From Anthoceros angustus (taxonomy: Eukaryota > Streptophyta > Anthocerotopsida > Anthocerotales > Anthocerotaceae), in contig VJWM01000044.1 in assembly GCA_010909165.1 (NCBI GenBank), positions 1,116,001 through 1,180,000 of the forward strand: a DNA stretch of 64,000 nucleotides, given 5' to 3'. The notes below the pieces were generated by a model. It was not told the DNA's origin and did not search any database. It saw nothing but the letters and a program-made list of their open reading frames with translations. Positions 13,000 through 30,500 of the stretch are shown in pieces. The first letter of the stretch is position 1. Each line of letters begins with the position of its first letter. A program made the position numbers and the translations under genes.

Positions 13000-14691
13000 A
13001 TGGACTTCGACTTCGACCCGCCCTCCTTCTCGCTCGGATCGGACGACTTCCGGTCGCCCGCTGCCGACCGGCAAGATCCTCCCGTGGAGCGCATTGCCGT
13101 GGATTGCAGCTACGACGTGCCTGGTAGGCGAAGATCTGAGCGATCTGGGGCCGAGGTTGTGATGATCTTGGCAGCGATGGAGTTCTGAATGTGGGTACCC
13201 GACTTTGCAGACTCGGAAGGGGATGAAGGAGGATTGGACTGGAAGGCATTCCCAAGGAGGAGATTGAAGCGGCTGAGGCGGCTGGTGGGAGAAGTCAGCC
13301 CAGCTCGGGAGTCGGATTTGTGTGTGGGAACTGGACGCGCCGGATCTGAGGTGGGGCTTGAGGACGATGACATTGAGGACTTCTCGGAGGACGAGACTTC
13401 CATCGTTGGCGGTATGGGTTGGGGGAGGAGGGCATTTGAAGAGGCATTTGGGTGGGGATGCGGGTCCTGAATTCCGCGCTTGGCTTGAATTCTGCAGATG
13501 GCGGTTGCCACAGGCAGGCGTCATGGCGGGTGAGAGAGCAAGCAAAGACGCCGTTGCCTCGGGTTTCCGGGGCACTGGCGTCCACTTCTTCCGGTGTGAA
13601 AAGGAGCGACCTGTCGAGTCGGAAGAGGAAAGGGTGGCGTTTAGATGAGACGGATCTCTGTTGTGGGGTCTCTGATGGGGCGCCTGTGGCTGTTTCCGGG
13701 GGGAGAGCCTGTGGGGATGCGGGGAGGCAGGAGAGGGCAAAGTCTTTGTCTGCTTCTCCCTGTAATTTTGGGTGGAGAATGCGGCAGCCAGACTTTGACG
13801 AGGGCGAGACGAGCTTGGGCGGAGGAGGGGCAGAGTGGAGGACAGATGGAGAGGTCAAGGAAAGGAGTGACTATGTTGACCTGGAGGCTGAAGAAGTGAT
13901 ACTTGAAGATGAGAATCCTTGTTGGAATGACGTCTACCCCATGATGAAAGGGAAATCGGATGTCGTCGAGCTTTTGCGGAGGAGGCTGCCGAACTTCATC
14001 CCTGTCGATGTTCTGGCATCAGAAGGAGGAATTGAGGGAGAACCTGTCCACATTGACTACAGGTGACTTTGCTGTTTTCCAGGAATGTGATGACTTGTCG
14101 TTAGAGTGGATGGATCTGACCGTGTGGGTTGGCCCAGAAACCAATTTTCATCAGGGGCAGGGGCGGGGGCGGGAAATACACGACAAAGAGGAGACCCAAT
14201 GGGGCAGAGTCATTGTGACAAACCAACGTACAGGAAGGGTAGGGGCGGGCAGGCTCGTGGGAGAGGGGGAGGGAGAGGAAGGGGGAAAACTGCTCCTTCT
14301 CCTGCTCCAGCTTCGACCGCCAACAAGGGGTACTGGACCACTGAAAAGGCGGGTAATCGGGTACGTACTTCTGGAGGTTTCACCACACCGCTGATGGCGG
14401 CTGGAATCCGGACAGCTCATGGAAGGCTGGAATCCGGCATCTGTCAATGTCTGTGTGCACAGATCTACGTCACGCAAGACGGACGGAAGTTGAGTGGGAG
14501 AATGGCTTACAAGCAGCACTTAAGGGTGAGCGGCAATGTTGGAACTCTGACAAGAAAGCACTGATCACGTCGTTCGCTACACGTCCCTATGACTGACTGC
14601 TGCCGTTTCCTTTTCTGGGCTCGTGCAGGAGAATGGCAAACCATCCAAGAAAGGAAAGGCCAAGTCTGGTCGTGCCTCCAAGAAATCCTGA
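13000..14691 (+). CDS. Uncharacterised nuclear-type protein with RG-rich stretch and conserved-looking C-terminal motif
   Basis: Six exons give one uninterrupted frame of 380 aa: 13,000-13,123, 13,211-13,411, 13,498-14,062, 14,234-14,360, 14,463-14,525 and 14,629-14,691. All introns are GT-AG and all phases match, which makes the model strong. The N-terminus is acidic and aromatic (MDFDFDPPSFSLGSDD). Residues 60-110 are basic then acidic (RRRLKRLRRL, later EDDDIEDFSEDE). An RG-rich run (GGQARGRGGGRGRGK) lies near residues 300-315. The tail has GYWTTEKAG, YVTQDGRKLSGRMAYKQH and a Lys/Ser-rich end. I do not recognise the family. RG-rich plus basic tails suggest nucleic-acid binding. It shares a promoter region with FANCJ, so a DNA-repair link is possible but unproven. 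It converges on the histidine kinase with 118 bases between stops. Confidence 0.8.
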
Positions 14692-14809
14692 ATACAGGAC
14701 CATCCGCAACCTGTACAGACTACAGGTGCCCTCCTTGTGGCCTGGATGACATTTGGAGAGGTGCTACTGCAGCGGGTAAGTATTTCACAGACTGAGCTTT
14801 CCTACAGAG

Positions 14810-21442
<6,633 letters not shown>

Positions 21443-22193
21443 AGATCTGCGCGTTTTGCGGCATTTTTCATGCAGTGATGAATTCACATTGGTGGGCCAA
21501 ATTCTCGCACGTTTCTGACAGGCTTGTTTCGTTCTTTTTATCGGAGAAGTTGTTCTTCTCACGCATGGGAGACTCTCTTAAAGGGTGGAGGAGAGCTTCA
21601 AAGGAGTCCCGGCAGCTCGTTTTCTATTTATCAAACCTAGATCGTGATTCCATTAGGATGTGCACTGAAATGGAGCTATTATGGGACATAACATATTCAA
21701 AGACATTAGATATTAAAGTATTTTATATAATAATAATTAAGAAAAAAATTGCATCAAATTAATTAAAAAATAAAACCATTGAAAATAATGGGAGGGTGAT
21801 TGAGAAGAAGAGCAAATAAACCTTGTAAAGAGTGTGTTGGATTGCCGCAGTGATAAAGCTCATTAGCCAAGATGAGCTAATAAAAGAATTTGTATACACT
21901 CATACGCATCAATCATAGTACCTCCCTATTTTGCTTTCAGTATCATCTAGCATAAGAAGGGGATGTATGTATGCCTGAAAGCCGGAGCACTAGCGAATTT
22001 AATAGTGGAACGCACAAATTCATTTCACCCTTATCAAACAATATGAAGCATCATTGATCAAAGCATGGGGTGGTTTCACATATCCAAACCCGAACATGGG
22101 CTCGGTATTAGGTTTATTCTAGGTGGTCAGAAACTTGTCTATTGTAGGTGGTCAAGAAACTTGTCCACATATCCCAGGTCGATCGATCGGCTG

Positions 22194-22400
22194 CATCGGT
22201 GTGAACTTTGCACCCACGAAAAGGGGTTTCAGTTTGAACGACATCGGTGTGAACTTTGCACCCACGAAAAGGGGTTTCAGTTTGAACGGGGCACCCACCA
22301 AAAGACTGCGTATGTGCAAACTGACACACCCTTGGTCATGCCACCTACCAAAGGATTGCCTACGTGCAAACTGACATACCCTCGGTCATGCCACCTGAGA
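22194..22400. repeat. Two adjacent tandem duplications
   Basis: A 48-base unit (catcggtgtgaactttgcac to tttcagtttgaacg) occurs twice back to back at 22,194-22,290. It is followed by a roughly 53-base unit (gcaaactgaca.accct.ggtc) that also occurs twice, to about 22,398. Confidence 0.85.
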
Positions 22401-23334
22401 TTGAATTGACCGCCTAGTACATGTGAAACTATGTTGTTGTCGTGGACCAAGTCAGTTTTCTTTACAACTTGGACATGGCAAGTACATATGCACAAAACCA
22501 CCCTTACGAGATGGAGATGTACTCCTACAAGCTAAGGTACGTTCCAACTTGAGTCCAGTTTGTTCATTCACTTATGATTGTCCAATCCAATTTGTTTATT
22601 CACTTACTCATTGATCACCCGTTCTTCATGGTACATCTTGGCACCATGCGTCGTGCCACAACAACCAAATAATCTATTATACTCCACTTGGACAGAATTT
22701 TAACAAAATGGGACTTGGTATTTAACAACTTGTACCATGGTGTGTGTCTAAGCTACTTGCACCAAGGGTATCCACTCCCTCTAGGCACCCCATCTAAGCA
22801 CCGATCTAAGCCCAAAATGCTTAAGAGCGGCCTCCTTATAAGCCATTTGGAGAGGGCATCGTGCTGTGCAGCCGGATGTCGTCCACATATCATTCTGCAC
22901 TGCCTGCCGCGCGCCACCTAGGGCTGCGTCCACATCAGGGGTTCCGATTGACCGCGTCCCCGCCTCAGTCCCCCTACCCGACTCCGTTGGAAAAAGTTCG
23001 GGACCGGCGGTCGGTGAAGTTGTCGGTCCCGATCCCCGTCCCTCTTTTTTCCCGGGTACCGACGGTCCCGTAAAGCACTGTGTCATAGTCCAAGTATCAT
23101 CCATGGACACGATATTCCATGTAGTTTTATTGGTGTAGAATTTATTTATATATTAATTTGAATTATTTTTAAAATGTAAAATAAATATTTACGAGTAATG
23201 TGAAAAAGGTTCTAATGTAGCTGAGACAGAGAGTACCGAAAAGTAGTGGTTCCTGTCCCCTGAAAAATGCCAGTCACTTGAGCGTTTCCCCCAGAAATTA
23301 TGCTCTCTCCCAATTTTTGATGGGTGACATCTCA

Positions 23335-23470
23335 TCCTAGAAGTGATCGGAAGAGGATCGCTCAATCGTAAAGTTTGAACGAACTAAGAAGGTAGGTAAC
23401 ATCCCGTCCCAAAAAGTGATCCCATTTGAGGATCGCTCAAGTGGAAAGTTTGAACGAACTAGGAAGGCGT
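23335..23470. repeat. Direct repeat pair, about 68 bp apart
   Basis: Two copies of a unit containing agtgatc, gaggatcgctcaa and aaagtttgaacgaacta occur at about 23,340-23,390 and 23,415-23,465, with a few substitutions. Confidence 0.75.
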
Positions 23471-24377
23471 AGGAAATTCCATTGAATGGAGGACTGCATA
23501 TGAGATACATAAGCGGGGCCAGTAGGTCACTCATCCTCCTCGTCCTCGATTATATCATGTATATTAGCAGCAACATTAGGTGACACATCCTCCTCCTTCG
23601 TTGTTTGTAGGCCGTTTATTCTTCCCACATACGACATTGTATATTGTAAGTGCAATCTCTGACTTCTAGTAGGAAGCTTAATTGCCCCTTTTCACCTGGA
23701 CCCTTAGGGTGTTCCTTGGTTGTCCTGTTCAAGATGGACTTTTTCATCAAAATTTTCTCCTCGATAAAATAATTCTACTTCGTGTCATATATTGCCATTT
23801 AGTACTAGTGAGATTTAGGTAGGTCGTGTTTGAAATTTTTAAATATGGTATTAAAGATTTAAACAGAAAAAAAAACGAAGGGGAAGAGGGTGGGCGTTGG
23901 GCGGACGACCGAAGGTTGGAACCGGGCCCCCCGAGTGTTAAGGGCGTGGGTTGGAAAGTCGGTCGGCTTGGCACCACAAACTGCCTACGCCTAGGCCATG
24001 CTAGGAAACGCAAGGGAGAAGGGAGGGTAGGCAGGGCATGTGCTTACGCCTGGCTCACGCTCCGCCCGCCCGCCACTCCGACTCTGACTCCCACTCCACT
24101 TCTTGCGCAAAGCGCAGCGCAGGACAGGAGAGATCTGGAACAAGACGGCCACGGACGGCCCCCGCCCGCCCGTAGGGTACTAGTGCCGTAGGGCAAGCAC
24201 AGCAAGCAAGCAAGGGCAAGGCAAAAAGCCCCACCCGAGGCCAGGCAGCCAGGGCCGCAGTGCAGGGCACAGATATATAGCCAGCAGCAGGCTTGGATCG
24301 TGAAGCGCAGGCGCAAAGGCAGGGCCCAGGGCAAGGCAAGGCAAGGCCAACAGATAGACGCAAGCCGAGCCAAGGAA

Positions 24378-24479
24378 GGAAGCGGGAAGGGAAGGGAAGG
24401 AAAGGAAAGGAAAGGAAAGGAAAGGCTGCTGTTTTGAGTATTCTGTGGTGTGTGTTTGTGTGTGTGTGTGTGTGTGTGC
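24378..24479. repeat. Purine (GGAAA)n and (TG)n microsatellites
   Basis: A run of ggaag/ggaaa units at about 24,378-24,425 is followed by a nearly pure TG run at about 24,448-24,477. Both lie 90-190 bases upstream of the MOS1 start codon, probably in its 5' UTR or core promoter. Confidence 0.9.
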
Positions 24480-24564
24480 TGTGGTGGTGAGAGACCCTGA
24501 TGCGGGTTGCGGCGCCGCGGCGGCACAGCACTGGCACTGGCAGGCGCCAGGGGAGGCGCACACC

Positions 24565-27500
24565 ATGGCGCGGGCTTCCAGCAGCACCAGGTTCGCGTCC
24601 GTCAACCTCAACAAGTCCTACGGCAAGCCGGCGGCGGCGCAATCCCTGGGGGGGGCCGGGGCCGCCGCGCCGGGGCCTTCCCCTTCTCGGCTCCGGCCCC
24701 GGCACGGGCCCGGCCTGGCCCCGGCGGCCTGGGCCCGGGAGCAGCTGCGCATGGGATAGCCGCCGCCTCCTCCTCCGGTTCTTCCAGCTCCAGGTCCCGG
24801 CTGGGGATCCGGCGGGGGCATGGTGCTCCTCACCCGGCCCCAGGCGCCCGGCGGCCCCCCGGCTAAGGGTTCCAAACTGGCCGTGCCCAGGCCCGTCAAT
24901 CTGCCGTCTCTCCGCCGGGAGCATGCCGGTAACGATCCCACCATCGCGCTGGTGGGCGCGGGATCCTCCAACGGCGCCCCCGGCTGGTCCCGGCAGCAGC
25001 AGCAGCAGCAGCAGCAGGACAGCAACGCTGAGCAGCAGGAGGCGGGATCCGGTAATGCGGCGGCCCAGCCCAGATCCGCGCTCTACGCCCCGCCCAGGAC
25101 CCGGGCCATGCACGCCCCGCCCGCGGCGTCGTCCCTGGTGCCCGACAAGGCGGTGCTGTTACGGGGGGAGGACTTCCCGACCTTGCAGGCCGCGCTGCCC
25201 GCCAGGCCCGCGTCCCCGCACAGGTACCGGGAGCGGCAGCAGCGGCTGGAGCAGGAGCGGAAGCTGGCTTTGAAGCAGCAGGAGCACCAGCAGCAGCAGC
25301 AGCAGCAGCAGGCGGTGGTGGGCGGGAAGGAGAATGCGGAGGGGGCATTGCAGCAGCGGGCTGTGGCCCTGGTGCCCACGGGCGGGGATGTGCAGGGGGT
25401 GCCGCCGCCGCATGTAGAGCAGCAGCAGCAGCATCAGCAGCAGGCTCAGGGAAGGCCGGGCAGGGAGGATGGGTACGGGGGCGGACCGCGCCCGTTTCTG
25501 GGGCTCGGAGTGGGAAGCCGCCTGTCCAATTGGACTGACGATGAGCGGGAGCCGGAGTCGCAGGCCAGGGCGTCCGGGAGCGGGTACGCGCACATGCCGG
25601 AGCATGCAGAGAGGGACTACTTCCAGCTCCATCAGCAGGGGGAGCCGCACCCGCGCTCGTTTTTTGGCAGGGAGGCTCGGGGGGCGTTCGTGGGGAATGG
25701 AATGGGAAAGGATGGGGAGTACGTGGATGCCAGGGCTGGGCCTGGTGGTGGGTTCGGGAGAGATGCTGGGCGGGAGTGGGGAAGAGAGCGAGGTGACTTC
25801 AGGGGGCCTGGGGGATCCAGCCGGGACCGGGAGGAGTCGCCTGCGGTTGCTGCTTCTGCAGCTGGGTACCGGAACTTGGGTAGGGAGGGGGAGCCGTTCA
25901 GGGACAACAACGGGCCTGGGTTCGAGAGGGAGGATTACGGCAGGTCCAGGTCCTGGAATCGGGGAGAGCAGGAGGGGAAGGATTGGGGAGGGCCCAGGGA
26001 GGGGTTTCCCAGGGGCAGAGGTTTGGGCCGGGGTACGGTGCTGGGAGGAGAACAGGGACGGCTTGATGCGGGTGCGTCCTATGGGAAGGACGTGGGTCGG
26101 GGATGGGAGGAGAGGTCGTCTGGGCATGTGCATGATGGGGCAGAGGGCGGTACGAGAATGTGGGTGCGGGTGTGTTTGGATCTGGGAGGGGTTGGGGTGG
26201 CAGATTATGGGCGGGGGAAACCCTACGTGAGCGATGCGGTGGTGGCGGACCTGACCATGCCCAGCTTCGACTTCCTGGCTGGAGGGGTGCAGGGAATGGA
26301 GCCCAGGAGTAGGGGGGCCCATCGGAGGAGAGAAGAGCCTAAAGAGGTGTACCATGATCCGGAGAGAGAGTCGTTTGAGGCGGAGCTGGAGCGAGTGCAG
26401 AGGCAGCAGGAACATGAGAGGCTGCAGAAGATTGAGGAGAAGGAGAGGGCAACGCTGCAGGCCAAGAAGGAGGAAGAGGAGCAAAAGCGTCTGGCCATGG
26501 AGGAGGAAGAGAGGCTGATGAAGCTGGAAGCTGAAAGCAGGGAGGCCCAGGCACGTGCCGAGCAGCAGGCATTGGAAGCTGCGAGAAAGGCTGCTCAGGA
26601 GAAGACTGCACGTGAGGAGGAAAAGAAGCAGATGCAACTAGAGGAGGAGAGGCGGAAGGAAAATGCCCGGCGCAAGTTGCTGGAGCTTGAAGAAAGAATT
26701 GCCCAGCGGGAACGGGAACGGATGGCTGATGCCAGCCGGACCATGGAGGATGGATCTAGTAAACGAGCGGATACTGAAAATCAGGCATCTGCTCCATTTT
26801 CAAGTTGGTTAGATAAGGAAAGCAGGTACAGAGAGTCGAAGCCGGTTGATGGAGACAGCATGGCAGCAACTGGACCCGGACTGGAGGTTACGAGTTCCTT
26901 GGATGATGAAGATGCTGGTCTAGATTCTGTCCGAGGCCGTGTCTTCTCCCCAGTGCGCTCCAGGTATTTAAGTGAGGACAGCAATGGGGCTGGCATGTCC
27001 TCCGGCCTGAATGATGGGACTCAGTCTCCAACCTCCCGGGACTGTGTCGTTGGAAGTTTTTCAGAACACAGAGCAGGAGATCACACTGATTCCCTTAGGT
27101 CTGAGTCCTATACCACCTGGAGGCATGACTCGGCTGATGCTAGCCATTGGGCAGCAGCCACCTCGCAGCAGACAGTTTCCCTTACCATTCCAGATGGAGT
27201 TGGCGACATTCAGAGATTATCCAAAGGGCAGAGTCCATCTGGTGTGAGGCATTTTTCTGAGCGGGACTTGAGAAATGCTCCTTATGCTTTCTCTGGTAAG
27301 AATTCTGGAGATCATTTAGTCAGGAAGGACGTGGAGCAGGATCAGGCACAGAACTGGAGGTGGGCACCGCCGGATGGAAGTGCTCACACCAAGTATCTGT
27401 ATCCACGCCCAGGGGCTCCTAATTATGACGCTTACTTTAGGAATTCTCCTTTTGAGAAGGAGGGTAGTCGTCGCTGGTCCAGGGACAAGCCTGACCGGCA

Positions 27501-30500
27501 TCGGGCTAGAGATGTTCCACAACGGCCCCCGTCTGCATCTACAATTGCGTCAGGGTCTGATGCAACGGCTGGCCCTTCAAATCTCTCCTTACCTAAGCAA
27601 ACACGGGGGCCACCACCTGTTTTATCACCGCTCAACGGCTCTAAGAAAGTGGCTGATGATGCAGATGCTACTTCAGTTGTCGCCGCAGTTGATGAACATT
27701 GTGGGGAAGAAACAGGGAGGAAGGTGGGTGTTGCCTCATGGACGAATCCTAATTCTGCAGATGATCCTATTAGCAAGTCCCAGGCAACACGGAGTGCGAT
27801 CCTCCAGCAACCTGTGAGCCAGCCGCCTCAGTGGGAATCACTGTTTTCACAGCAGGACACGAGGTGGCATCGGGGTGAGCAGTCCTCATCGCCGTCTCTT
27901 AGGCCGCATGGTACATTTGTGCAGGCTTCTCGTACCACCAGAGTGGAGCTTGGCGACCTTCAACATTCCCAGCTAGCAGCTTCTGTGTCCTCGAAAGCAG
28001 ATTCTGGTGCTCGAGGAGCATCTGTGGCTTCACAGGGTGAGATACAAGGTGTAGGTGATGAGGTACTGTCTCCTCGCACCCCTGAGACTTCAGAAGAGCA
28101 ATTTGGTTCAGGCCGGGGCACAGTAACTGTCCAAGCAGATGAAAATGAAAGGGTGATGGTGTCCATTGAAGAGAATGTGGAACCTGAAGATCTTGTCGCT
28201 CCACAGGCAGATGACTATGGTGTACATTCAGAAGTGAAAGCGGAGAGTGAGAAAGCACAGTTTCAGCTTGATGATGGAGAGTCTATGGACAAAGCCTTGG
28301 TTGTCGAGGTCAAAGTAGATGAGACCGTTGACTGGGAAACCCAATTGCAGAACTTGCAATCAGAGAGCAGCTTGGTTGGTGAGCAAGCACAGGAGCAAAT
28401 GATTGAACAGGATGACCTGCCTCAGCTGGTATCAGAACCTGTGCTTCAGCCCTGTCCTCCAAAGGCCTCTGCCAGTTTAGCCCCGTCGGGATCCATGGGC
28501 CCTAGTGACTCGAGAGAATCTGCCGCACCCCAGCTTGTATCCTCCACATCTTCATCTACACAGAACAAGCCTGATTCAGTAAATTACTCAAAGCCGGTAC
28601 CCTTGGTTATGACCATCCCCGAATACGAAGAGGTCCTAGTGAGCTTGCCCATGGATACTTCTGTCCCTTTGGTTTCAGGAGCTGCCATCCACATAGGGTC
28701 CATACCAATGCCCCTTCATCCATATCCTCAGTTTGATCTGAAGGATTTTCAATCTGCCTTGTTTCAGTTTGGGCAGGTAGGGGAGAATGCTTCTGAGTTC
28801 TCTACTGATGAAAAGCAGAGTTCCCCACCTCGTGTGTCACCCAAAAGCGACCAGGCTCCTTCTAAATCACTGCAGGGTGGTGCCAAAGACCAGGTGTTCC
28901 TTCCTCCAAATGTTTCACAGCCTGGAAATGCTTCTTCTGGAAGTGGCAAAGGTGTGGCATTAGAGACGCCGCATCGACCATGGGCAGCTCAATATCTCTC
29001 CCCTGTTGCTGTTGTGGTACCTTCAGAAGATATGAAACAGGATCCACATGACACTCCTGTCCCCTCTCAAGCTAGCTGCTCTGGGGTTATGCTGGAAGCT
29101 ACTTCTTCTTCTGCTTCAGACTTGCAGGAGGACAATGCAACGCTTGTTGATAGAACTCTCAATGAGTCAGATGCCTTGACAGTAGGTGAAGAAGTTGTAG
29201 ACAACCACTGGCAGAGGCCTCTACAAATTAGATCTAGACATGCTGCAGCCCGCGGAGCAGGAATAGTTGGTAGGGGGAAGGGAAGGAATAGTGTGACTTC
29301 AGGAGGGAGTGCCCAAATTGGTACAGACAGTTCATCTTTTGTCTCTGGGCCCCTGGACGTTAGGTCGGATGGTTTGCCTTTGAAAGGTAGGGCAGGTAGG
29401 AGCCGGCATAGGAGGAAGCTGGAGCCTAGGAGCAGGGATCCTGCAGGAAATGCAGATAAAGAATCATTTCCTATGGGTGAGAACATGCAAAACGAGAGCA
29501 CCAACTGTGTAGATGCAGCAAAATCTAGTTGGTTTCCTGGCATCCATGCAGAAGGTGGTATTAAGAAAGAACGGCCCAAGGAACCTTGGGTTCAGGCTCC
29601 TGAGAGAAGGAATGTGAGCTCTGGCCGACAAAATTTGCATGCCGGTTCAGGTTTCTCGCATAGAAGCAGGAAAGGTGATCGGGCTGGCAGCAGTGAAACA
29701 TTGTCAGGAAGTGGTTTTACTGGTAGTAACACCGCAGATGGACTTCTGGGCAAATATGGCACCTCGGAAGTGGCACCTGATGCTGCCGGTGAGCGTGGCA
29801 GTGCTCCGGCATCCCAGCAAGTGGGTAGTGGTATGCCTGTGGAGGAAGATGACTTCATAGAAGTAAGGTCTAAGCGGCAGATGCTCAATGACAGAAGAGA
29901 GCAGAGGGAGAGAGAGAAGGCAAAGACAATGGATGTTAAGGTATGAAAGTTGTGATTTAGTGCATTGCTTCTGGCTGAGTACTCTGTGCGCAGGGTTGCT
30001 CCAGCTCAGCTGTACATCTGGGAAGCAGGGGAGAACTGTTGCTCATTGAGTTCTGAATGTTGTCTTTTGATAGTCTAAGGAGCACTCAGCACGGAAGCAA
30101 AGGGCTGCACCAAAGTTAAGTTCCCTGGCAGATCCCAGTGCCATTCATGGCGGCAAGTCCAGCTCGATTTCTGGAAAGGACCGAAGGTCAATGTTGAATT
30201 CAGGTCCTTCAGGCATCGGCCAAAGACTGCTTGAGTCCAACTCTGCACCTTCAATTGCAACAGTCAGGTTAACCCTTCACCCCTGCCCAGCTGTTGATGT
30301 AGGTGGTTAACACCCCTGTGTGGGTGGCTGGTGCTATGTTCCCTCAATTCCTTTGTCTGAGTCTGCAAATTTGTGCAGGTCAGGGAACACAAGCTCAGCT
30401 TCGGGAGAGCTTACGACTTTGTCCACTTCTGAGGATCATGGTGTTGTACAAGAAAGCCTCCCCCCGACGATAACGTGGGGTAGAGTGAGGTCCACTGTAG

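Larger units (their letters stand above)
21443..24564. other. Intergenic region with short tandem repeats; MOS1 promoter/5' UTR at the right end
   Basis: No coding gene can be supported. Bases 21,650-22,020 and 23,100-23,220 are AT-rich. Several direct repeats lie between 22,190 and 23,470 and are listed separately. From about 23,870 the sequence becomes GC-rich and leads into the MOS1 homologue; the 24,180-24,560 part, with purine and TG microsatellites, is probably its promoter or 5' UTR. Confidence 0.6.

Noticed and set aside
25159-26637. 492-codon open frame on the minus strand
   Set aside because: It lies antisense to the main MOS1 exon and is Leu/Pro/Ser-rich, the expected shadow of GC-rich, Gln/Arg/Glu-rich coding sequence. 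The plus frame has domain evidence.
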